Source: Elmis aenea
Lineage: Eukaryota > Arthropoda > Insecta > Coleoptera > Elmidae
Assembly: GCA_947652605.1 (NCBI GenBank)
Contig: OX393576.1
Span: 58,194,966 to 58,258,965, forward strand
Direction of reading: 5' to 3'
Length of the DNA stretch: 64,000 nucleotides
In this document: one piece after another, positions 44,836 to 55,770 of the stretch
Position numbering within the stretch: position 1 is the first letter of the stretch
Layout of the letters: each line of letters starts with the position of its first letter
The notes under the pieces: generated by a model
Databases searched by the model: none
The model's input: the letters and a program-made list of their open reading frames with translations, nothing else
Told to the model about the DNA's origin: nothing
Made by a program: the position numbers and the translations under genes

Positions 44836-47504
44836 TAAATCGAACTATGGTGTTACAAGCGGTTATTTAAATGGAGCATGTTTCTAGTTTTTATTTATAA
44901 ACAAAACAGGACTAAAATGAAGGTAGTATAATTTAGGTAAAATTGAAATAAAAAAATTTCAAATTTAATAATATTTACAATTCAATAATAATAAAAATGA
45001 TGTAAAGCTGCGTGCTCCGTTCACATAGAAAAGTATTGTATTTTAGCGTAAGCAAAGTTAAGTATACGAATAATTTATGATAGCGTTCACATAAGCAAAG
45101 TAGTGGAATTGCATTGCAAGCCGTGTGGTAAGACTTTGTAAGCGCCAAGCTTCTTACAATACCCCATAACAAGAACCAATTACAGTGATCTACAGATTAA
45201 CCCTGCGTATGCGCGTAGGAATCGCCATTAGTGTAATTATTGGTAAGAAAAGCGGAGATAATTTGAACTTAGTTTACCGCAGACATTACGACGAAAAAAA
45301 AAACTTACTACACAACAAGCAACCCAACGATATAGGCGTTGATTTACTAAACTTTACAATTAAAATTGGATTATATTACATAACAACATTAAGGAAATTA
45401 CTCGATAATTGGAATTTAAAAAAATAATTACAGTTTGAATAACAACTATTAGGCCTTGATTGGCAAAACTTTACAATTAAAATAGGATTATATTACATAG
45501 CAACATTATGGTAATAATTCGATGATTAGAATTTTTAAAAGAGGCTAAAATAACAAAACATTAATTATCTTTTAAATAAAAATTAACGTGTTAGTGTGAA
45601 ATATTTTAATGCGAAAAAGGGTCTAAAAAGATATTTGCTTCATGAATTTAATTCAAATATTATATTTTTGGTGCTATCGTTGGTGGTTAGTCAGCTGTTT
45701 TTTCGTATATTCGATTAAGTTTATTTAATTTCGCAAAACTGCGCCATTTATAGGGCTTTGCTGTTATCTTTATATGGAAACTGAAGGAAGCCAGGACGAG
45801 TCGTGCAATTCAATTTTAAAACTTGCTTTCTCAGTTCTTCCCTATATCTCTACAAACTGACAAAATCCGAACAAGCTAATCTCGTGCGACTGCGTTTCCC
45901 AAACGCCCTGGACCTAAGTTAGATCCACGTGCTTTGCTATAGTCGGACTAATTATCGGACATCCGCTGTCCGCTCGTTCAACGGTTGTCCATACTCTTGT
46001 TCATTTATGGACCGTGGCCATTATCGTCGTTCTTGTTCTACTTGATTCCGAAACCGTATTTCTCTATCTATCCTTTAATGCATTTGAAACTTTAATGTTC
46101 GATAAAAGTAGGATAACTGTTTTATTGATCAACCAAACAACTTACGCTTCAATTAGTTAAAAGGAAACGAAGATTATAAACAATATCACGTAAACATACG
46201 ATTTTGTCATTAAATGAGGTACAATTATGTCCAAATAAAATTTTTTAGCTCTTATTAACAGGTGTACTCTAACATTAATCATATCAAATCATATAAAGGA
46301 CCTTAACTGCAAGATACATGTAAGAATATTCCTGAAATAAATATGTGAATTAATGGGATGTCAAAAACTACACCTCTATTTCACATAATTAATTTAATTT
46401 AATTTCAAAAAGTCCGTAAATGCAGTTTTATCGGAAATCATAGAAGATTGTATACCTATTGAAAAAAAAAAAAAAATTAATCAAAATTGAGCAGTTGTAT
46501 TCAAAACTGCTTCCTATTTCCAAAAATCTAAAAATATACAGGGTGTTCCATTTGAAATAACAAACTTAGCGTCATTTCCGGCGAAACCGAAAGTGAAACA
46601 ATAGTCTACAACATAATGTTTAAACAATCGGGTTTCATACACATATCATTTGTCTAAAGTTTCATTTAATTAAATACAAAACTAAGGAAAAAAAGGGGCT
46701 ATCCAGAACTCAGTTACATGCGAACAGGGTTTTAAATATTGTTATGATTTAGGTTTAATGATGGATTACAAACTATACAGATAATCAAATAAATTTTCTA
46801 GTGAAAAGTGTTTTTTTATCAAATATCTTTCTAATTATGCAATAAGAATCGAATGGTTTCATTTAAGTTTTTAAAGTTAGGTACTTCGAGATTTGGTCAC
46901 TTCCGGTGTAATCACGAAATCCGCTATAGCGTCAGTCAATTTTGCATATGCATTTTTGAGTTAAGATTTTCTTCCCAAATTTGTCAGACGTCGCATTTTC
47001 GAAGAAAAGTGCTGGTACAGGTGGTCTGAAACCCTGTATAAAATTGATTTTTGAATTCTGAGTTCATTGATGTATCGCACATAGTATTTTACTTTTACAT
47101 TCGTTGGCAAATTTGAAAAATTGCGTTTTTGACAACAACCACTATAAATAAGGTAAGCTAGTCGTTGTAGTTTATGTCGTCACCATGACAACCAATTAAC
47201 AAACTGAACATTTTGAACGCCTATTACTTGTCATCGTATTAATTGAACATTACGAAAATTCTTAGAACAGAAGCGTGGTTTTGGAAACGTTTGCGGTTAT
47301 GAATTCAAAACGAGGAAATTTATTGAAATCTCCTTTAATTTGTTTTAGTTTTTATAAGTAGGTATTAATGTTATTGTAAAATTTCGTATACCGTCCTTTT
47401 AGGTTTTGTAATACGTTATTTATATGTTTTATACATATGTACTTAAGTTTCTGTCTAACGTAGAACAATACTCTTTTTTCCGGATATTTTTGTTCCTAAG
47501 AAGT
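44836..47504. other. No recognised gene
   Basis: Mostly AT-rich, with a GC-richer patch at about 45780-46070 that has no open frame of note. Contains the tandem repeat at 45336-45539 and a partial dispersed repeat at 46480-46620. Confidence 0.5.
45336..45539. repeat. Diverged tandem duplication, about 115-bp period
   Basis: 'aaactttacaattaaaat' followed by 'ggattatattacata' appears at about 45348 and 45462, with similar following sequence ('attcgatgattagaattt' against 'actcgataattggaattt'). Confidence 0.8.
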
Positions 47505-47905
47505 AATAGTTATTTATGTATCAAGGCCAAAAAGTGTAACTTTTTCGGCCGCGTCTGGTTTGCTGGCCGAGACGTAGTCAAGGCCAGCAAACAGACGCCG
47601 AAAAAGTACGTTTTGGCCGAGGTGCATATTACATTTTTTGTGAGATCGAATTTTAAACAATTTAAATTTTTAGTAATTTTCAAAATTATAGGTTAGAAAC
47701 TACGTGACATTCTGTCACTGACAGATGACGGCGTATGTACTGCATTACCGGTAATTACCGGCCCTCTCCTTAGCAACGGCCGTAAAAGTTACTTTTTCGG
47801 CCGTTGCTAAGGGTCACGGCCTGATAGGGCCGGTAATGCAGTACTTTATGGTTGCTAACGCGTCCGTCAAACAGCTGTTTCTAGTACGATCGCACAAAAA
47901 GTATA
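47505..47905 (+). repeat. Hairpin-rich repeat, left member of an inverted pair
   Basis: Inverse of 50018-50362. It is built from several nested palindromes: 'actttttcggccg' against 'cgccgaaaaagt' (47540-47610), and 'ccttagcaacggccgtaaaa' against 'ttcggccgttgctaagg' (47770-47812). Ends of the core are 'tttttgtgagatcg' and 'cgatcgcacaaaaa'. Non-coding. Confidence 0.8.
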
Positions 47906-50017
47906 TTTTCTATCAATTAAAGATTCGCAGCATATCGCGTTTTTTTTTCCGGTATTGAGGTTCATTTATAGGCCTAGGGAAAATTACATAAACCATTTTT
48001 TTATATAACAGTGTCATCTACTTATAAATATTATATTAGACCAAGGATGTGGATATTTTTAAATCTAAACTGTAAATTTTCTACAAATACAAAGTTAACA
48101 CTAAATTATAAGCTAATTATTATTTATTTGTCCTCTCAGTTTATACCAAAAATAAACTTACACCACTTTCATATTAAACGGTGTATTTTTAATCAAACTT
48201 TTGTACAATGCCAGTTATTTATAGCAAAATAAAAACATTTTTTTATTGCATAAAGAAAATTATTGACCTCTAACTGTAAAAACAAAGTTGACTTAATATA
48301 TACGAGTTAAACTGTGTGAGTATAGCCAGGTCCTATCGCGAATATTTATCAATTCATCAAGATTACAATAAAAGGGTAGCAAGCGGTAAAGAAAATCTAT
48401 TATCAGCCCTTTGGCTCTCGACTGAACGAGCACAGGGTAGCTGTAATGAAATCGTTGGCTTTATATATATTGTAGAATTGAATGCAAAAGGATTTTGAGT
48501 TCATTAACGTGCTAAATAGGGTTTTATATTTATAGCGGTCGTTTATTCATAAGTTTCCATAACTTGCTATAACATGGCCTTCAATATCTTTAATAAATGC
48601 ATGTGTCGACTAACTTTCACGATGGATAAATTGCGCGCTCTGTAACGATTATTTGTAATGTAAAATACATGTTATTCCAAGTGCTATTGGATCTGTTTTA
48701 CTAAAACCTATTAATCCTTATAGAAGCGAACGCATCTTTTAAGCGCCCGATGTTCTAGCAAATTATCCTGATGCAACGAAACTTTTTAACGAGAGAAACG
48801 CGCTGAAATAGAACGTAAATTTTGTATAACTATAATGGCTTTATTTTAAAGGTGGTCTCTAGAGTTTTGTAAAAAGCTCCACAGCGAGACTTTTTAATAT
48901 TTTCACTCATTTATGTTCATGTGTTTAACTAAAGGAGTGTTGTGTGGTGAGATTAAAAATCAGTTTTCCACACGAATTTACGTGACTGATGTTGTTACAC
49001 TTTTATAATTACGTCAATGAAAACATAATGAACAACTTCCTTTTATAATTGTATATATTTAACTACTTTCCTCAAGTATAGTAAACTAATAGGATGGCCC
49101 ATCCGACAAAATTCGTAAACATATCGATGACGAAAGAGTGATATTAATGACGTCAACTATAACGTCATACAAATGTCATTTATAAAATGAGAGATGTGTC
49201 ATATGTCACCCATGTATAAAAGGTTCAGGTGTACTTATATCAACCCATTTGGTTTACAAAAAAAACTTATGTTATTTGCAAAGGGATTAACAAGAACTTA
49301 TTTAGCAAAAAAAAAACTATTTTTGGTGAGCTATTCAATTAATGTTATGTTAACTATACACAGGTGGAAATTTTCCGCTAACAGTTTATTTTTTTTAACT
49401 AAACTCTTAAAAGTAGTCAAATTTTAAATAGTCAAAAAAATCAATTAGTTGCACTAATTATATCTTGCAATTTATAATAAATACATTGCAGCTACAGATA
49501 GACGAGAACTTTAAGTTTAAGATAATTTGTGATTAAAAATCTTAAAGTAAAGATTATTACTAAGATATTATAGATAATAATAGATAATAATATACCAGGG
49601 TTATATGACGGTTTCATAGCCAACGCGATCGCAAAAATTACCTATATTATTCAACTTTTCAGTTTTCCCCCTATTTTTTAGAAGGCAGTGACCAGTGGCA
49701 CATATAACTCTGCAAAACATTTAGTTTTGATGTTCTTGATGCAATAAACACAGCCCTGATCAGATTCTAGCGACAACATATCGTGATCTTTCCTGGTGAG
49801 CTGCATCATCCACCTTACAGTCTAACTTATTCTTTTGTTCAAAAATCTAAAAAACAAATTAGGGACAAAAAGTGTACTGCTTATAATGAGCTAAAGATAG
49901 CTGTTAATGTCTAATATGCGGAGCACTTGAAATAATTTTTTCTTGAAGGGATGCGGACACGAGAAACGTTGGATTAAGTGTACCACTGTTGAAGGTGGCT
50001 ATGTAAAAAAATTACTT
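47906..50017. other. No recognised gene
   Basis: AT-rich. ORFs of 60-77 codons show no recognisable domains. Confidence 0.6.
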
Positions 50018-50362
50018 TTTTGTGCGATCGTACTAGAAACAGCTGTTTGACAGACGCGTTAGCAACCATAAAGTACTGCATTACCGGCCCTATCCTTAGC
50101 AACGGCCGTAAGAGTAACTTTTCAGGCCGTTACCCTTAGCAACGGCCGAAAAAGTAACTTTTACGGCCGTTGCTAAGGAGAGGGCCGGTAATGCAGTACA
50201 TACGCCGTCATCTGTCAGTGACAGAATGTCACGTAGTTTCTAACCGAAAATTTTGAAAATTACTAAAAATTTAAATTGTTTTTATTTCGATCGCACAAAA
50301 AATGTAATATGCACCTCGGCCAAAACGTACTTTTTGGCCTTGATACATAAATAACTATTACG
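50018..50362 (-). repeat. Hairpin-rich repeat, right member of an inverted pair
   Basis: Core ends 'ttttttgtgcgatcg' and 'cgatcgcacaaaaaa' form a 15-bp TIR (about 50018-50303), with 'ccgttgctaagg' modules inside. The shared sequence continues outside the TIR to 50362 ('ggccaaaacgtactttt'). Confidence 0.8.
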
Positions 50363-50497
50363 GTTTCGTATGAGATTTTTTTCATGGCTAGGTAGATTAC
50401 ATAAAAATACGCCCATGTACTTTAAACATAATAACTTTAATACATTCTAATTTACTTCGTGTAAATAATAAATATTTGGGATTTACAATTGTCCATT

Positions 50498-50878
50498 TCA
50501 TTGGTCTGCCTCGAACCTGTTATGCACAATTTCGTTTTCATTTACATTAATTCCATGTTTTTCCAGACGTTTATCCAAACTATTCAGGGTATTAATAGTT
50601 TCAGTAATTTTGCTTTCGTTATAACAGTTCATAAAAATAATTATAATTACCACAACAATATTGGAGTAATTATGGACGTGATCTATGGAATTTAAAACAC
50701 TGCTACTGTCAGGCACAACGTAAAGATACTCTATTGTGAGCACAGAAAATACTACAAATTGATTAGTTCCACAATTTTTGTTCCTTAAATTGTATGTAAT
50801 TAAGCCAAACATTTTTAATAATGAACCAAAAATTACGACCATAAAGTAATTTGTAGATAGTAACGGGAAGGTAGTCAT
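50498..50878 (-). CDS. 126-aa two-to-three-helix membrane ORF, possibly a gustatory-receptor fragment
   Basis: From 'MTTFPLLSTNYFMVVIFGSL' to 'NRFEADQ'. Hydrophobic segments lie at about residues 12-27, 41-54 and 73-86 ('NIVVVIIIIFMN'). A polar tail 'LNSLDKRLEKHGINVNENEI' resembles the cytoplasmic segment after a helix in insect gustatory receptors, but family motifs at the C-terminus are missing. It sits just downstream of a hammerhead-like motif in a repeated segment whose second copy (53402 onward) is frameshifted. It could equally be a chance ORF in a retroelement. Low confidence. Confidence 0.25.
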   Translation of the reverse strand: MTTFPLLSTNYFMVVIFGSLLKMFGLITYNLRNKNCGTNQFVVFSVLTIEYLYVVPDSSSVLNSIDHVHNYSNIVVVIIIIFMNCYNESKITETINTLNSLDKRLEKHGINVNENEIVHNRFEADQ

Positions 50879-50902
50879 TGGGTTTATAAAGAAAACTCTT
50901 TA

Positions 50903-51024
50903 CATCCGCTAAATATTTCGAGTCTATATTTGACCCTTCATCGGCAGCTATAAATTACACTAACTTAAGTTACATAGTGTCCTTAGAATTTAAAATGCAG
51001 GTTATATAGTAATACTCACCGATG
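50903..51024 (-). ncRNA. Degenerate hammerhead-like motif, split by a 72-bp GT...AG segment
   Basis: On the minus strand, CATCG is followed by the 72-bp segment, then CTG, CCGATGA (core with one change from CTGATGA), a helix GGGTC/GACTC, GAAA, and TAGCGGATG. Joining the flanks of the segment gives CATCGCTG, which pairs with TAGCGGATG apart from one bulge. Confidence 0.4.
50948..51019 (-). other. 72-bp intron-like insertion (GTGAGT...TTTATAG)
   Basis: Begins GTGAGTATT and ends ATTTATAG on the minus strand. It is exactly absent from copy B, where CATCG joins CTACTGATGA. It looks like a spliceosomal intron by length and borders. Confidence 0.6.
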
Positions 51025-51081
51025 AGCGAGGATAATCGAAAGCAGTATAATAATAAACATTAAAGTTTCCGAAGATAAATT

Positions 51082-51402
51082 CAGGGCTGTGGAGTCGGAG
51101 TCGGAGTCGGAGTCGGACCGGTCTAGGAGAAATTTCTGGTCAGTGGAGTCGGAGTCGGAGTCGGAAAAAATGTACCGACTCCGACTCCGACTCCGAGTAC
51201 AACAAAAAATTGCGAGGTGGTCCTTTGCCGCAAAATTTAAACTCAATTTTTAAATAACTTTTTTATGTTTATTATTGGTGTTCCTATATTACACACCATA
51301 AAATGTCTCAGTATTTAATTTGGTCGGAGTCGGAGTCGAACCACTAAAATTATCAGGAGTCGGAGTCGGAGTCGACTTTTTTTTCCCGACTCCGCAGCCC
51401 TG
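51082..51402. mobile_element. hAT MITE with GGAGTC repeat arrays
   Basis: Ends 'cagggctgtggagtcgg' and 'cgactccgcagccctg', flanked by perfect 8-bp 'gataaatt' (51074-51081, 51403-51410). Runs of GGAGTC and the inverse GACTCC occur at four places inside. Copy B at about 53275 has the empty site. Confidence 0.92.
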
Positions 51403-52027
51403 GATAAATTAACAATAATATTGGTATTTGATTGAAATTCGTTTAAATTTATAAATTATGCACATGTGATTCTTCTTAAAATTGAAATTTTGACAGTAGA
51501 AAATGAAAAATTGAAAAATGAAATTGGAGAAAAATCGTCATGTGGTTAAGTAAAAATATTTGTCACCATACAATACAGAATAATCAACATCCAATAAATA
51601 AACAAATACAATGGATGAACATGTTAAAATTTTTGACGGCACATTTAAAATGTGAAAAAGGAATCAGTTTTGGATACGTGCACTATTTTGGTTAATTTTT
51701 ATGACCTTAAATGATTTTTGAACTAAAGTTTAATTTTGTGTAAGCTTTAATTTAATGACTGTGTAATAATCTTTATACAACCGCAATGACATACAAACAC
51801 GTAAACAAGCATTTTATTGTTTCCACAGCGATAGTCCGTGGCACCTTTGTTTTTGTTTTGAATGATTGCATTTATGCACAGTCTACTGCGATTAACAGGA
51901 TCTCTTTAAATGTTTACAATAATTTGAAGTTTTTGAAGCAGACTCTTAATAAAAATACAAGTTGTTGGTATCGATGGATTCGTTAGAAGATAATCCATTT
52001 AAATAACAGCTAGTTCTATTTAAAAAA

Positions 52028-52345
52028 AAACGATTCCACAACCTTCAAAGCCGATTAAAGTAACCTAAATGTCAATTAAAATTTACAAAAACGTTTTTTG
52101 GATAATTGTTGACATAATAAAATTCAATGTATGCAGGTCACGGCACACTTAATAAAAAATTTAATTTTGTTTCAAAAATTACTTGAGGTTATATAAATTA
52201 ACCAAAATAGTGCAGTTATATCCAAAATCGCTTCCTCTTTCCAAGAATGTAAAAATATACAGGAAGTTCCATTTAAAACAACAAAGTTGGGCGGCGAAAC
52301 CGGAAGTGAAACAATTGTGTGCATGTGCTCAAAAAACTCCGTCTA
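52028..52345 (-). repeat. Dispersed repeat, right member of an inverted pair
   Basis: Inverse of 44490-44835; the members are about 7 kb apart and enclose the hairpin-rich pair 47505/50018. Confidence 0.8.
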
Positions 52346-53039
52346 AAGTTTCGTTTATCTAAAGTCAAAACTAAAGAAAAAAGGGGGTGTACCACACTTC
52401 ATTTACACCCAGTATAATAAGGTAGAATCCAACTGTTATCTAATAATAATTAGTCTGCATAAGAAAAAACAAAACAAAAATTATTTTAAAGCTCTGAAAC
52501 AAATGACGCTAGCAAGGTTGGTTTATGGGGATAACAAACAAGCGCGCTTCCTTAACTTGAGATAGAGCGAGTTCTAACCAAGCGAATATAACGTAGTGTC
52601 TGTCAGGAGGAGTTTATGTAAATAGGTTTGTGGAAACAAACCGCATTATTAAGAGGATTTACCTGTTCAGTGGGGCACGGATTAGTTTCCAAGTTTGTTA
52701 GGGGCAAAACTTTATAATTCTCAAGATTCAATAAACACAATCAATTATGCGAATTCAAACAGAAGGTGTTGGTCGATTGCTTGACGAAATCTAACCACCA
52801 AAATGAAAAAGGAAGTTGAGAGTAACTAACTATCAAAAAAAAAAAAACCTTATTAAAATTTACCTGACAAGAAGAAGAATAAAAGTTTGTTTATTTAAGC
52901 TTCGAATACATTAAATCCTTGTTTAAGCCCTTTTATAATTTTGATTGTACACGATATGTGGTATGATGGTTTTCTGATTCTGCACATCAAGTCGTGGTGG
53001 TTGCTACGCTGTTATGAATCCAATTTAATTTTAATGTGT
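52346..53039. other. No recognised gene
   Basis: AT-rich sequence without recognisable features. Confidence 0.5.
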
Positions 53040-53470
53040 TGTTAATAATTTTTAATGTGCCGTCAAAAACTTTAACATGTTCATCAATCATCCAATCTAA
53101 TCGTTTACTTACTGGATGTTGATTATTATGGTTTGTGTAATGACACATTTTTCAGGCTAACCATTATGGTAATTTTTCTTTAACTTCATATTCAATTTTC
53201 AAGTAAGTACCTACTACCTACAATCATATGTGCAAATATTTATAAAATTTTAATCAAGTACCAATTTCAATTTTAATGTATCTTCGTAAATTTTAATGAC
53301 GGTTATCATATTATTACTTTCAATTAACCGCGCTCATCGCTACTGATGAAGAGTCCAATAAAGACTCGAAATATTTGGCTGATGTAAAGAGTTTTCTTTA
53401 AAAACCCCATGACCACTATCACGTTATTCTCTACAATTACTGTTTGGTCGTTATTTTTGGTTCATCAATA
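53040..53470 (+). repeat. Inverted pair, copy B (intron-less)
   Basis: Plus-strand counterpart of 51650-50800. It lacks both the hAT MITE and the 72-bp segment. Homology ends at about 53470, where the hAT transposase relic begins. Confidence 0.85.
53335..53384 (+). ncRNA. Candidate type I hammerhead ribozyme
   Basis: Helix I CATCGCTA (53335-53342) pairs with TGGCTGATG (53376-53384) with one bulged base. The core CTGATGA is at 53343-53349. Helix II GAGTC/GACTC (53351-53355, 53363-53367) has a 7-base loop. The second core strand GAAA is at 53368-53371, and a minimal helix III 'ATAT' follows. Predicted cleavage is after T53375. One unpaired A (53350) between core and helix II departs from consensus. 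Very short helix III hammerheads are known from Penelope-like elements and similar retroelements. Confidence 0.55.
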
Positions 53471-53489
53471 ATATTGATCTCTTTACGAA

Positions 53490-54400
53490 CTCCTACCCAA
53501 AATCGTCAAAATCGTACTCTTAAAGCTTGTTATGAAATTTCTCCACTCATAGCTAAATCAGGAAAAAATAATACTATAGGGAAGGATTTAACTAAACCAG
53601 CAATATCAACAGTTTTGGAAAAAGATGACAAAGATATGAAAGAAAAGCCACTGAGCAATACAACTTTTAGCAAAATAATAGATGAGACGGCTGAAGATGT
53701 GGAAACACAAGTTGTTGAAACGTTGAGATCAAGAAAATTCTGAATATAGATGGATGAATCAACTATTAGAGCGAGTGAAGCTGTGTTGATGACCTATGTA
53801 CGATATATTGACAGTGGTGACTTTACTGAAGAGATGTTGTTCTGTGAAGCATTGAAAACGACTCTTGTTGATGTAAGGGCTAAAATATTTGGCTTCAATG
53901 CATTTTTGCAAATTATTAAAAAATTAACCAATTAACTGTGAGGTAACTGATGCTGCTGTACTAATTATTGCGGATAATCTGAGCAAATTGTCCTGCGATT
54001 AAAATGAGAGGTTTTCTGATTTACATGAAATTGATTTTCCATCTTGGATAACTCAGCCGATGCTAGTAAACTTAAATGTTGTGGCAATTCAGTACTAAGA
54101 AGAACTATCGGAAATGTTAGAAGTTTATTTAACACAAAAAAAAAAATGGAATGGCTTTGTGGCAAGACAGAAATAAAAAACCCAAATTTAACTAGTTTTG
54201 CAAAAAAAAACTGGCGTTACCCTTTCCATCATCCTGTTTAGTAGAATGTAGATTAAGCGATGCAAATGACTTGTTACAGAAAAAAATCGTCTGTATATCA
54301 CAAACTGTGGGAATTTGAGATTAAAATTTACCAAATTAGTAGATACCTTAAATAAAAACTCTATGCAGCAGACGTCAAACCCAAGGATCACATTAAATAA
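53490..54400 (+). pseudogene. hAT transposase pseudogene (ZBED5/FAM200-like group)
   Basis: Reads 'ISPLIAKSGKNNTIGKDLTK', 'DETAEDVETQVVETLRSRKF', 'DESTIRASEAVLMTYVRYID' (segment with the first catalytic Asp) and 'EEMLFCEALKTT'. After an internal deletion, frame-shifted C-terminal dimerisation-region remnants follow: 'FSDLHEIDFPSWITQPMLVN' (about 54010) and 'NRLYITNCGNLRLKF' (about 54285-54330). Stops and frameshifts are spread throughout. Such transposases are about 600 aa; the middle is lost. No TIRs were identified around it. It interrupts homology of the inverted pair, so it probably inserted in copy B. Confidence 0.82.
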
Positions 54401-55768
54401 AATTTTGTATTACCAAGTTAAGGAAGACTTATTTTTTGTAATATTGTCACAAAGGCTTTAAGGCCTAAACCTTAAAGACAATGTGCGCTTGAGGGGTAGA
54501 TCGGGAATCATAATGAAGCTAATTAATAATTATGCAATTTAGATTTATTATAAGAACCAGATGAACACATTGACAAACAGAAATCTTAGGGAATGGTAGA
54601 ACACAGGACCCAGGGTAATTACGGCCATCTCGGCCGGTTGCTCTACGACCGACTCTACTGTTGACTGTTGACTATTGACTGTCTTCCTATAATTTGGGAA
54701 GACTATTTCTATCCATAATTAGTCAGCTAAAAAACTATGACCTATATTAAGGAAACGCATAAGGCCGTACTTAATGACTTCAGCTCTATTGGCTTGCTGT
54801 GACACAAATATGACATATGATTGCAAATAGAGCTGATTCTACATGGTGTAACATGTAACCTAATAAATGGAGTTTACGAAATGGGATTATAACAACAAAT
54901 ATAAATTATTAAATTTGTATAATATATTAATGTGACAATATACAAAATATTATATATAATTTATGTTCAGTTTACCTGTGTTCCTTTTTTTTAATTTGTA
55001 GCATCAATTAAATTTATCCTTTTATAATTTTGATCGACTATTATGAACTATTAAAAACTTTTGAGGTGTTGAGGTGGGACATGATTCAGAAAAAGTTGGA
55101 AAACACTGAGGTAGATGAATAAAATCAATTTATAAAACTGACCCAAAAGCATTTATTGTACATAGTAACAAACTATTATTGTTTGTATTTGTACTATTAC
55201 GATATCTTTTAACCAGTGGTATATTTAGAGGGCGGATCTGACGACCACTTAACAAAATAGAGAGCAATTACTTTTTTTTAAATGGTTATACAATGTTTTA
55301 ACAAACAAATTTATTCTTAGTTAAATTTTTCTACAACAAAGTTCTTTGATAATTTTAAGTCCCTCAACAAAATCGTAACTACCCCACTGGTTTTTTATAA
55401 TACTTTTATGTTGCAGCAAAAACAGTAATTACAATTAATATAAAAGTAGTTTAAAAGAAAGAGTCTTGAAAGTTAAAATGTAAACAGTTTGCTCTGGTTA
55501 GCTATATTTCAATTAATACCTTTAACAGATGTTTGTGTTTACGTAGTTCTGCTAATTAAAAATAGCTAATTAAAATTGCAATGAAACAGCGAAACTGCAG
55601 TTTGTTTTATTTTTGCTAAAAGAGCGTGTAAACAATTGCAGTAACTACTATCTGTGTAAATTTATCCAGCTGCCAAACAATTGATACTACTAGAGAAACT
55701 AGCAGATCCTAAATTAAATACGAAAATATAAAACAATTTTTGATAGCTTTAACGTACGAGATTTCCCA
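54401..55768. other. No recognised gene
   Basis: AT-rich with a short GC-richer patch at 54600-54660. No gene or clear element ends. Confidence 0.55.
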
Positions 55769-55770
55769 TA

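Larger units (their letters stand above)
50800..51650 (-). repeat. Inverted pair, copy A (with GT...AG insert)
   Basis: Reverse complement matches 53040-53470: 'gtgccgtcaaaaa', 'atgttcatc', 'tggatgttgattatt', 'gtaaagagttttcttta' and 'tttttggttcat'. Relative to copy B it has a hAT MITE (51082-51402) and a 72-bp segment (50948-51019) bounded by GT and AG. Confidence 0.85.

Noticed and set aside
46539..47036. MITE with 'caggg...ccctg' ends and TA flanks
   Set aside because: Related copies at 44580 and 52260 continue through the presumed left end, so it is not a terminus.
55213..55392. hAT element with 'cagtgg' and 'ccactg' ends
   Set aside because: TIR similarity is limited to about six bases and no 8-bp duplication is present.
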